Shown piece after piece: positions 35,191 through 42,220 of a DNA stretch of 46,534 nt. Position numbers and translations under genes: made by a program. The notes below the pieces were generated by a model, which was not told the origin of the DNA, ran no database searches, and worked only from the letters and a program-made list of their open reading frames with translations. Position 1 is the first letter of the stretch; every line of letters begins with the position of its first letter. The DNA is from Dongia_A sp964542425 (GTDB lineage Bacteria; Pseudomonadota; Alphaproteobacteria; Dongiales; Dongiaceae): positions 1-46,534 of the forward strand of contig CAZIUB010000056.1 of NCBI GenBank assembly GCA_964542425.1, in the 5' to 3' direction.

Positions 35191-36587
35191 TCTTCGACCT
35201 GGACGCCCTGGCGCTTACCCCCATTCATGTTGGGGATGGATCTACCTGGACGCCGGAATCCTTCAAGCTGGAGGGTCAGGAATTGCTGCGATTTGAGCCG
35301 ACCGCCGTGGTGGCGGGATTCGATACACCGACGCGTAAGCGATTCCTGGAGGCGATCGGGCGCGGCGATCTCCCGACTGCGCAGCGCCTAATCCGCGGCG
35401 CCGTCGAGCCGGAGCAGGTACTGGAGCGGATCAAGATCGGCGATTCGTCGAGCAATGAGATAGAGCAAGCGGTCAACGACCCGGAACGGCGTGGCGACAT
35501 TCACCCTTTCATCCGCTCCGGCGGGCGGCCCTTCCTGCCCGGCAGCGCGGTCAAGGGCGCAATCCGGACCGCCTTGCTTTCGGCGCGCATGCCTGGGCCA
35601 CGCTTGAGCGCGTGGAAGGAGAAGATCGATCGCGAAATCGCCGAACGTCCGAATAGGAAGGGTTTCGGGCAATTGTCGAACGAATTGCAGTCCCAGGTCC
35701 TCGAATTGGGGCGGCCGCAGGCGACAGACACCGATCCGTTCCGGTTTGTTGCCGTCGGCGATGCCGACCTTCCCAAGGACCACACCAGAATCGACCGGGT
35801 GTACAATTTTAAGCGCGACGGCAGCATGCCCGATGGTGGGATGCAGATGCATTTCGAGACCATGCCGGCAGGTTGCCGCCTTGCAATGCGGATCAAGGTC
35901 GATGTCGAATTCGTGCGCAGGGCGGCAACTAAGGCCGCCGCGCGGGCCGACAGCTTGCCCACGAAACCGATCGAGGCGGTGGAACTTTTCAGTGCGGTGG
36001 ACGATTTCTATCGGCGCCGCTGGCGGGCCGACGCCGATCGCTTCTTCACCCGGCACGCTTTGCCCAATTTCCCGAGCGCAAGGGAGGGCTGGCCGGTCCT
36101 GTTGCGCGTGGGTCGCTTCAGCCACTTCGAGAGCGCGTCTGTCGAGGGCTTGCGCAGGACGCCGCAGCGCCTGCCGGGCGGTGATGTCAAAATGGTGTCG
36201 GAAGGCTCGACACGCGGTGTCGTGGCTCGCGAAGGCGATGGGGCTCCACTCCCCTTTGGCTGGATCTTGCTAATCCCCAAGGAGCGCGCGGCTGAACTCG
36301 ATGTGATAGCGGCCGAACTGGCGAGGGTCGCGTCCCGGTCGTCGGTGCAGGCCGACACTCGTCGGCGGGCCGACGGAACCGACCGGCCGGCCCCCGTCAC
36401 GAGGCAAAGTGGCGCGGCGAGACCGCGGACACTAGCGGGCAGCCGAGGAACGTACGAGGGCGAGGCGGTCGAAATCCTGAATGAGGTGAAAGGCCCGAGT
36501 GGCAAGGTGGAGAGGCTCTACGTCAGATTTCTCGCCGACGGGAGTTCCGAGGAAATCCCCCTGGCGAAATTCATTTTGGCATCTTGA
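35187..36587 (+). CDS. csm5: Csm5, type III-A RAMP capping the crRNA 3' end
   Basis: This 466-residue RAMP has the family opening LTPIHVGDGSTWTPESF, the central FIRSGGRPFLPGSAVKGAIRTALL, and LLRVGRFSHFESASVEGLRR. PFGWILLIPKE lies near the usual C-terminus (about residue 366). About 70-95 further residues follow: a Ser/Arg/Pro-rich linker and a small beta-rich module (YEGEAVEILNE, VERLYVRFLADGSSEEIPL), an extension I cannot name. The start GTG overlaps the csm4 stop as GTGA. About 90 bp without a gene separate it from the next effector gene. Confidence 0.92.
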   Translation: MIFDLDALALTPIHVGDGSTWTPESFKLEGQELLRFEPTAVVAGFDTPTRKRFLEAIGRGDLPTAQRLIRGAVEPEQVLERIKIGDSSSNEIEQAVNDPERRGDIHPFIRSGGRPFLPGSAVKGAIRTALLSARMPGPRLSAWKEKIDREIAERPNRKGFGQLSNELQSQVLELGRPQATDTDPFRFVAVGDADLPKDHTRIDRVYNFKRDGSMPDGGMQMHFETMPAGCRLAMRIKVDVEFVRRAATKAAARADSLPTKPIEAVELFSAVDDFYRRRWRADADRFFTRHALPNFPSAREGWPVLLRVGRFSHFESASVEGLRRTPQRLPGGDVKMVSEGSTRGVVAREGDGAPLPFGWILLIPKERAAELDVIAAELARVASRSSVQADTRRRADGTDRPAPVTRQSGAARPRTLAGSRGTYEGEAVEILNEVKGPSGKVERLYVRFLADGSSEEIPLAKFILAS

Positions 36588-36679
36588 GACCACGATGCGG
36601 CTGATGCGCGATGCCGATACCGCGTTTCCCGTGCCCCGCCTAGTCGCGTTCGCCCGGCCATCCGCACCGCGTGGCGGCC

Positions 36680-38023
36680 ATGAATAGCGAAACGCCTGGT
36701 CGTGTCCTGGTCCTTACAGTCGGGACCGGCGATTTGAACCGTCTCGACGAAACGGTGCTCGCGCCCTTTCGCAAGTCGATCGCCCAGGGCGCCTGGAGCC
36801 AGATCGTGCTGCTGCCATCCTCGGCTACCGCCGAGAATGCCAACATGGTCGGGGAGGAGATTAGCCAGACGATAGTAATAGTGCGGCCCTTGCGGGATGA
36901 CGGCGCGGAAGACGACGCCGATCGCTGCTTTTCGCATTTCGACTCGGTCATCGACGAATTGCGGTCAAACGGCATTGCCCCCGAATCGATCGAAGTCGAT
37001 TTTACGCGAGGCACCAAGGCGATGAGCGCGGCCCTTGTTCTAGCCGCGTATCGGCATGGCATCCCGCTGTTGCGATACATCACCGGAACGCGCGACGAGC
37101 GTGGCCAGGTGGTCACGGGCGGCGAAATCGTGCGCGATTTCCCCATTCGGCGGATTTCGTCGGCGCGCAGGTTGGATTTGGCCGCCGATCTGATGTGCCA
37201 TGGAAACTTCGCGGCGGTTCTTCGGCTGCTCCCGGACCCCGATCACGCTTTCGCGAAGGTTTCCACCATGAGGGATGAACGAGCTGGGCTCAGGTGTGCA
37301 AGGGCGCTCGCGGCCTTCTTCTCGGAATGGGACCGTCTTGATTACCGAGCGGCTGCGAACGGCCTTGGTAAGCGGTCGGCACAAGTGCCCCAGGCGGCCC
37401 CAAAAAATTGGAATCGATTCACCCCCCCGGATGCGGCTGTCGCCTGGGTCAAGGATCTGGCGAAGGGGATGTCCGGGGCGAACAACAAGGAGCGATCGCT
37501 CTACTGCCGGATGCTGGCTGTCGACTTGCTGGCTAACGCGGAGCGGCGGCTTCGCGACCGTCAGCTTGAGGACGCTTTCGTCCGGGTCTATCGTGTGGCG
37601 GAGCTGGTTGGTCAGGCATCCCTGTTTGGGCATGGAGTTGATTCCGAGAAGGTGCCTGGCGACCGATCGGAATTGCGCGAGCTGCGGGAGGAGCTGGCGC
37701 GTGAAGGCCGCCAACCGTTTGCGAAGCGAGCCGATGGAACGGTCCCCTTGGGTCGGGAGAACGTGGCCCGATTGCTTACGATCATGAAGGATCCGATCGG
37801 CGAATACTTGACAAGGATCGCCGGTGAATTGCCTTTTGGCAGGCGCAATAACAGCATTCTGGTCCATGGCTTTGAAGCCAGGGCACCGGAGATTTCACGC
37901 ATCGATGCCGGACTGGAGAAGCTCCGAGACCTGGCGCGGCGGAGCTTCGAATCCAGCGGAAAATTCGATGAAGTTTTGGAGGTCGCGCGGACGCCTGCGT
38001 TCGATCGTCAAGGCGCGCGGTAA
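36680..38023 (+). CDS. CARF-HEPN effector, Cas02710 (TIGR02710) family
   Basis: This predicted cyclic-oligoadenylate-activated ribonuclease has about 447 residues. The N-terminal CARF domain shows VLTVGTGD (about residues 11-18) and the ligand-loop motif VDFTRGTKAMSAALVLAAY (about 106-124). The C-terminal helical part ends with RRNNSILVHG (R389-x6-H396), matching the HEPN R-x4-6-H active-site pattern, so ribonuclease activity is likely. It would act as collateral RNase when Cas10 is triggered, with the ring nuclease at 29213 as a possible off switch. ATG 36680 is chosen; GTG 36671 is possible. Confidence 0.82.
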   Translation: MNSETPGRVLVLTVGTGDLNRLDETVLAPFRKSIAQGAWSQIVLLPSSATAENANMVGEEISQTIVIVRPLRDDGAEDDADRCFSHFDSVIDELRSNGIAPESIEVDFTRGTKAMSAALVLAAYRHGIPLLRYITGTRDERGQVVTGGEIVRDFPIRRISSARRLDLAADLMCHGNFAAVLRLLPDPDHAFAKVSTMRDERAGLRCARALAAFFSEWDRLDYRAAANGLGKRSAQVPQAAPKNWNRFTPPDAAVAWVKDLAKGMSGANNKERSLYCRMLAVDLLANAERRLRDRQLEDAFVRVYRVAELVGQASLFGHGVDSEKVPGDRSELRELREELAREGRQPFAKRADGTVPLGRENVARLLTIMKDPIGEYLTRIAGELPFGRRNNSILVHGFEARAPEISRIDAGLEKLRDLARRSFESSGKFDEVLEVARTPAFDRQGAR

Positions 38024-38038
38024 CGGGGGACATTCCCA

Positions 38039-38048
38039 ACAAGCTTGT
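38039..38048. promoter_or_regulatory. Candidate operator palindrome before the adaptation genes
   Basis: ACAAGCTTGT lies 43 nt upstream of cas2 in a 67-bp gap, the same core as the palindrome before cas6. It may mark a second transcription unit for adaptation. Confidence 0.3.
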
Positions 38049-38090
38049 CATCGGCGACACGGGCCGCACGCCCTGCTAAGTCGTCCGGCC

Positions 38091-38378
38091 ATGAGCCGGT
38101 CGAGACCCCTTTATGTCGTGGCCTATGACGTCGCCGAGCCGGCGCGCCTCCGGCGCGTGCATCACGCGGTCAAGGCCTATTCCACAGGCGGGCAGAAATC
38201 GGTCCACGAATGCTTCCTGGGTCCGGGCGAATTGGCTGCGCTCAAGGCGGAGCTTGGCTCGCTCATCCACCATCGGGACGATTCGGTTCTGCTGTTGCGG
38301 CTCGATCCGCGCATGGGCGTCCATACCTTGGGGCTCGGCGTCAAGCCGCGTGACGAGCCCTTCTTCTACGTCGGCTGA
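38091..38378 (+). CDS. cas2: Cas2 (first copy)
   Basis: This 95-residue Cas2 has the ferredoxin-like core strand LYVVAYDVAEPARLRRVHHAV, including the conserved Asp of the YDV motif. KSVHECFLGPGELAAL and a C-terminal strand region ending PFFYVG follow. It lies directly upstream of cas1 (10 nt; AGGAGG between them). Cas2 dimers bridge two Cas1 dimers in the spacer integrase. This copy differs clearly in sequence from the second Cas2 at 40109. Confidence 0.9.
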   Translation: MSRSRPLYVVAYDVAEPARLRRVHHAVKAYSTGGQKSVHECFLGPGELAALKAELGSLIHHRDDSVLLLRLDPRMGVHTLGLGVKPRDEPFFYVG

Positions 38379-38388
38379 GGAGGTTGCG

Positions 38389-39330
38389 GTGCCGGCCATT
38401 TACATCGACCACAAGGAGGCGGCCCTCGACCTCGATGGCGGCGCGCTGGTGGTGCGCGGAGCGGGCGAGCGGGTCAGCATTCCCCTGGCCGGCGCCGACC
38501 GCGTCGTGCTGCGCCGGGCGGCGACGGTCAGCGTGCGCCTGCTGGCGGGATTGGGCGAGAGGGGCGTCGGCCTGTTCGTCCTTGGCGGGCGAAAGGGCGA
38601 GCCAATGGCGCATCTTCTCGGCCTGCCGCATGGCGACGCCGCCATTCGCCTTGGCCAGATGCACCTCGCCGCCGATCCCACCCGGCGGCTCGATCTGGCC
38701 CGCCTCGCGGTTAAGGGCAAGATCGCGGGCCACGTCAAGTTGATTGACGAGGCTATGGCGCGCCGGCCCGATTTGCGCAAGCCGCTGTTCGATTCATTGG
38801 GCGAGATGAAATCGGTACTGGACCGTCTGGGCGGGATCTCCGACCTTGACGCGCTGCGCGGCTTCGAGGGCGCCGGGGCGGCGTCATTCTTTCGTGCCTT
38901 CACCAAGTTGTTTCCGGAATCGCTCGGTTTCACCGAGCGGAACCGTCGGCCGCCGCGAGATCCGGTCAATGCTTGCCTTTCCCTGGGCTATACATTGGCC
39001 CATGCCGAGGCGGTAAAGGCGGCCTGGGTGGCCGGCCTCGATCCCTTGGTCGGGTTCCTGCACGCGCCGCTTGCCGGACGGCCATCGCTGGCCTCCGATC
39101 TGGTGGAGTTGTGCCGGCCCGGCGTTGATCGGCTGGTTTGGGCGCTGTTCCGCGAGCGCGCCCTCGGGGCCGATCACTTCTCCGCTGTCGATGGCGCCTG
39201 CCTGATGGGAAAAGCCGGCCGGTCATTGTTCTACGAGGCCTATGAGGGGCTGGCAATTGCCGAGCGCCGGCGTTTGCGCCATGCCGCCGCCGGACTTGCC
39301 CGGGCGGCCCGGGACGCGGCCGGATCATGA
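38389..39330 (+). CDS. cas1: Cas1 integrase (catalytically complete copy)
   Basis: This spacer-acquisition integrase has 313 residues. The start is GTG at 38389, with AGGAGG 7 nt upstream. The N-terminal beta domain (about 1-85) is followed by the all-helical catalytic domain with the metal triad E160 (RGFEGAGAASFF), H225 (GFLHAPLAG) and D237 (SLASDLVELCRP). All motifs expected of an active Cas1 are present. Its last 4 nt overlap the start of a second Cas1-like gene. Confidence 0.95.
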   Translation: MPAIYIDHKEAALDLDGGALVVRGAGERVSIPLAGADRVVLRRAATVSVRLLAGLGERGVGLFVLGGRKGEPMAHLLGLPHGDAAIRLGQMHLAADPTRRLDLARLAVKGKIAGHVKLIDEAMARRPDLRKPLFDSLGEMKSVLDRLGGISDLDALRGFEGAGAASFFRAFTKLFPESLGFTERNRRPPRDPVNACLSLGYTLAHAEAVKAAWVAGLDPLVGFLHAPLAGRPSLASDLVELCRPGVDRLVWALFRERALGADHFSAVDGACLMGKAGRSLFYEAYEGLAIAERRRLRHAAAGLARAARDAAGS

Positions 39331-40112
39331 GCAAGGCGCTGTATCTCGGAATCGAGGCGCGCTCCGTCTATCTCGACGGGCCGGCGTTGAGGATCGTCGC
39401 CGAGGGCCGCGCCGATGTCTCCATTCCGCTGCGCCAGGTTTCCCGAGTGGTGGCGAACGCGACGGTCGAGTGGACGACCTCGGCATTGCTGGGTTGTCTC
39501 GGGTCCGGAATATCCGTGGCCTTGCTGCAACCCGATGGGCAGCCCATCGGCCTTTGCCTGCCGGCCAGAAGCCGCGCGCCGGATCTGGAGCAAAGGTTGC
39601 GTTACCTTGAGCAGGACCCGGGCGGCCGGGCGGCGTTCGACAATTGGGCACTGTCGGAGGAGCGCCGCGCCATCCTGGCCTTGCTTGGCCGCGAGGCGAG
39701 GAACGGAGCCATGGATCTGCGCCCCCAGCCCGTGCGCGCGCGCGTTCTGCTGGCGGCCGACGGCAACATCGCCAGGGCCGGGGCGATTCTGATCGCGCTG
39801 GAAGGGCTCCTGGCGTCGCAGCTCTCGGCGCTTCTCTTGGGCCACGGTCTGGGTCCACGCCGTTCCGCCCCGGCCGCAATCGGACGGCTGGATCTGTTCG
39901 GCGCCTGTCTGGCGGCGGCGCGGTGGGAACTCGCTTCGGCGCTCGGCCTTGCCTGCGAGCATCGCCGCCGGCACGCCAACGCATGGCGGTCCTCGCGCGA
40001 CCGGCATCTGCGCCTGGCGCGCCGATACGAGGCGATCGCGCCCAAGGTTGTCGCCTCGCAGGCACGCCGCATGCGCCGGCTGGAGGTCTGGCTATGGGAT
40101 CGCCAGGAATGA
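39327..40112 (+). CDS. Second Cas1-like protein, probably catalytically inactive
   Basis: This 261-residue protein's first 80 residues are a clear Cas1 N-terminal domain (ALYLGIEARSVYLDGPALRIV, then SIPLRQVSRVVANATVEWTTSALLGCLGSGISVALL). The helical half is shorter than in the neighbouring Cas1 and can be aligned by LIALEGLLASQLSALLLGHGLGP. The FEG motif and the GFLHAP motif with the catalytic His are absent; a lone Asp remains in GRLDLFGA. The C-terminus is strongly basic (HRRRHANAWRSSRDRHLRLARR). It is coupled by ATGA overlaps to cas1 and the second cas2, so it is probably made with them and may be a structural partner. Catalytic loss is inferred from a by-eye alignment. Confidence 0.82.
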   Translation: MSKALYLGIEARSVYLDGPALRIVAEGRADVSIPLRQVSRVVANATVEWTTSALLGCLGSGISVALLQPDGQPIGLCLPARSRAPDLEQRLRYLEQDPGGRAAFDNWALSEERRAILALLGREARNGAMDLRPQPVRARVLLAADGNIARAGAILIALEGLLASQLSALLLGHGLGPRRSAPAAIGRLDLFGACLAAARWELASALGLACEHRRRHANAWRSSRDRHLRLARRYEAIAPKVVASQARRMRRLEVWLWDRQE

Positions 40113-40456
40113 GCCGGCACCGCCTCTCTTATCTGGTTTGCTACGACATCGCCGAATCTCCGCGGCGGCTGACGCGCGTGCGCCGCAAGCTCGTGCGAGT
40201 CGCCCTGCCGGTGCAATACTCTGTGTTCTGGGGCACTTTCACCGATGGCGACCGCGACCAGGTTTTGGGCGATCTGGGTCGGACCATCGTGCCGGGAAAG
40301 GACGACGTTCGGTTTTATCCGGTGCCCCAGGATCCGGTGCTGGTAATGCTTGGCCGACCCGTCCTGCCGGATGGCGTTCAGGCGCCATGGCTCTCGCCGC
40401 CAGCAATGCATGCGCCGGCCATGTCCCCGGCCATTGCCGATCCCGATCTCTTGTGA
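40109..40456 (+). CDS. cas2: Cas2 (second copy)
   Basis: This 115-residue Cas2 opens LSYLVCYDIAESPRRLTRVRRKLVRVALPVQYSVFWG, with the conserved Asp of YDI. DRDQVLGDLGRTIVPGKDDVRFYPVP follows, more like canonical Cas2 than the first copy. A Pro/Ala-rich tail of about 25 residues follows the core. It overlaps the Cas1-like gene by 4 nt and is the last gene before the leader and array. Confidence 0.92.
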   Translation: MSRHRLSYLVCYDIAESPRRLTRVRRKLVRVALPVQYSVFWGTFTDGDRDQVLGDLGRTIVPGKDDVRFYPVPQDPVLVMLGRPVLPDGVQAPWLSPPAMHAPAMSPAIADPDLL

Positions 40457-40605
40457 GAACATGCGTGGCCTTGAAAACCTGGGAGTTGGCCGCTGTTTGC
40501 GGTTGCAGGCAAATGTTTGAAACCAGTCATCTTCGCGATGGCCCGGAAGCTCCCGCACCCGGCCTGGCAGCGCACTGGTTCAGCATGCGAATCCGAGGGG
40601 GAGGA
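40457..40605 (+). promoter_or_regulatory. CRISPR leader
   Basis: This is the 149 bases between the second cas2 stop and the first repeat. It has no coding frame. It should hold the array promoter and the integration anchor; TTGAAA at 40471-40476 with TGTTTG 17 nt later is a weak candidate promoter. The leader position is inferred from repeat polarity and from the degenerate repeat at the other end. It is not notably AT-rich. Confidence 0.65.
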
Positions 40606-42122
40606 GTTGAGAAGCAGACCCGAAAAAAAGGGGATCAAGACTATGTACCCTGCCACCCAATTCGGACACACGTGGTTGAGAAGCAGACCCGAAAAAAAGG
40701 GGATCAAGACGATGATCGCGCGCCCGGCGATCGAAAGAGGTTTCGTTGAGAAGCAGACCCGAAAAAAAGGGGATCAAGACCAGTCACCGGCGTGCCGGAT
40801 GCAAAACATGTCGCGTTGAGAAGCAGACCCGAAAAAAAGGGGATCAAGACATGGTGCGGGAGATCGATGTTAGAACCTAGCTGGCGTTGAGAAGCAGACC
40901 CGAAAAAAAGGGGATCAAGACCCCTTAGCAATGGTCGCAGTGTACTTTCCAGTGTAGTTGAGAAGCAGACCCGAAAAAAAGGGGATCAAGACTGGGCATG
41001 TTGCCCAAGGTAAGCACACTGGCGCGTTGAGAAGCAGACCCGAAAAAAAGGGGATCAAGACTTCCAGTGTAAGGTGTAAGAATAACAGGTTCCGCGTTGA
41101 GAAGCAGACCCGAAAAAAAGGGGATCAAGACCACCCAATTGGGACAGACTAGTCCGTGGGCTGTGTTGAGAAGCAGACCCGAAAAAAAGGGGATCAAGAC
41201 ACAATTTGCCCATCACACTACGCGAACCCTTGGGTTGAGAAGCAGACCCGAAAAAAAGGGGATCAAGACATCACTAGCACCGCACGAAGCGCGCTAATCC
41301 GTTGAGAAGCAGACCCGAAAAAAAGGGGATCAAGACACTACGTCTTGCTGGCACCAGTATGGACCTTCAGTTGAGAAGCAGACCCGAAAAAAAGGGGATC
41401 AAGACTTTATCTGCCGCCCTAGGTTCAGTTCCCGATATTGTTGAGAAGCAGACCCGAAAAAAAGGGGATCAAGACCGGTAAAGTAGACGTATAGGTTTCC
41501 TAAGGAAAGTTGAGAAGCAGACCCGAAAAAAAGGGGATCAAGACCTTGCTTGCCTGTAGTCAGGTTTAGAGGGTTTTCGTTGAGAAGCAGACCCGAAAAA
41601 AAGGGGATCAAGACCGGCCGAACCCAGGCATGCCTCCTGCCGCCTTGGTTGAGAAGCAGACCCGAAAAAAAGGGGATCAAGACGCAGAACGTCGCGCCAG
41701 TTAACTTTCGGGTCTAGTTGAGAAGCAGACCCGAAAAAAAGGGGATCAAGACGCGCTGGGGAAGGCGGTGTTCCACACGTTGTTGGGTTGAGAAGCAGAC
41801 CCGAAAAAAAGGGGATCAAGACCTTGCCGAATGCCGATTGGAACGACATCCGCACGGTTGAGAAGCAGACCCGAAAAAAAGGGGATCAAGACCCGGAAGC
41901 AGAACCAGTAGACCGAACAGTTTGGTTGAGAAGCAGACCCGAAAAAAAGGGGATCAAGACCAAGTATTAAGGACAAAAACCTATGGTTGATAGTCTTATA
42001 AGTTTTTGTTTCAGCTTAATACTTCTAATCATAATATTTCACATTCTAAGTTGGAGCTTTGGTTGGAGCAGTTAGGTGGAGCAGTTGTTGAGAAGCAGAC
42101 CCGAAAAAAAGTGGATCAAGAC
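40606..42122 (+). CRISPR. CRISPR array, 21 repeats of 36 bp, 19 regular spacers plus one 126-nt interval
   Basis: Repeats start GTTGAGAAGCAGACCCG, then seven A, then GGGG, and end ATCAAGAC. Twenty copies (40606 to 41960) are identical by eye. The last (42087-42122) has one G-to-T change in the GGGG block. Spacers are 31-35 nt. The interval between repeats 20 and 21 (41961-42086) is 126 nt, AT-rich and contains a hairpin. The terminal ATCAAGAC resembles the 8-nt 5' handle of type III crRNAs, giving left-to-right transcription away from cas2, with decay at the leader-distal end. Small frames spelling repeats of RSRPEKKGIKT or its reverse are translations of the array, not genes. Confidence 0.98.
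41962..42024. repeat. AT-rich hairpin element inside the array
   Basis: AAGTATTAAG (41962-41971) is the exact reverse complement of CTTAATACTT (42015-42024). Just inside, ACAAAAAC pairs with GTTTTTGT. The 63-bp unit is strikingly AT-rich in a GC-rich locus. It could be a terminator-like hairpin, a miniature inserted element, or captured foreign DNA. After it, 42049-42086 carries short GGAGC-type tandem repeats. Confidence 0.75.
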
Positions 42123-42135
42123 TAGGCTGACGGGT

Positions 42136-42219
42136 GGCCACGCGCTCCTTCGCGCTCACCCTATTCGATTGGCTCGCCGACGCCGCCTGGCCGATCGGGT
42201 ACGATATCCAGCGGTAGGG
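42136..42219 (+). repeat. Right copy of the 84-bp soxG-end direct repeat (att-like)
   Basis: It matches 27976-28059 at 83 of 84 positions and encodes the last residues of soxG plus its stop, out of any gene context. It begins 13 bp after the last CRISPR repeat and ends 1 bp before the stop codon (complement of 42221-42223) of the convergent dehydrogenase gene. Confidence 0.92.
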
Positions 42220-42220
42220 A

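Larger units (their letters stand above)
28060..42219 (+). mobile_element. Putative genomic island: complete type III-A CRISPR-Cas locus between direct repeats
   Basis: Between the two soxG-end repeats lie only CRISPR-Cas genes, leader and array; no metabolic gene and no recognisable integrase, transposase or relaxase. Without this 14,160-bp segment, soxG would end 3 bp from the stop of the convergent dehydrogenase gene at 42221, a compact arrangement. The left boundary is the soxG stop. The right boundary lies 13 bp after the last, degenerate CRISPR repeat. Insertion is inferred; the mechanism (integrase acting in trans, lost integrase, or recombination) is unknown. Confidence 0.7.

Noticed and set aside
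36595..36687. A short frame (MRLMRDADTAF...) between csm5 and the CARF-HEPN gene
   Set aside because: It has 30 codons, no ribosome-binding site and no similarity I can recognise; it overlaps the next gene's start.
40606..42122. Array transcription from right to left, with the AT-rich interval at 41961-42086 as leader
   Set aside because: The AT-rich stretch is leader-like in composition, but it lies between repeats 20 and 21, the degenerate repeat is at that end, the cas2 gene adjoins the other end, and ATCAAGAC is a type III-like handle only in the left-to-right sense.
28060..42135. A casposon explanation for the island
   Set aside because: There is no DNA polymerase B or terminal inverted repeats, the Cas1 is CRISPR-type with a full effector operon, and the flanking repeat is 84 bp rather than about 14 bp.
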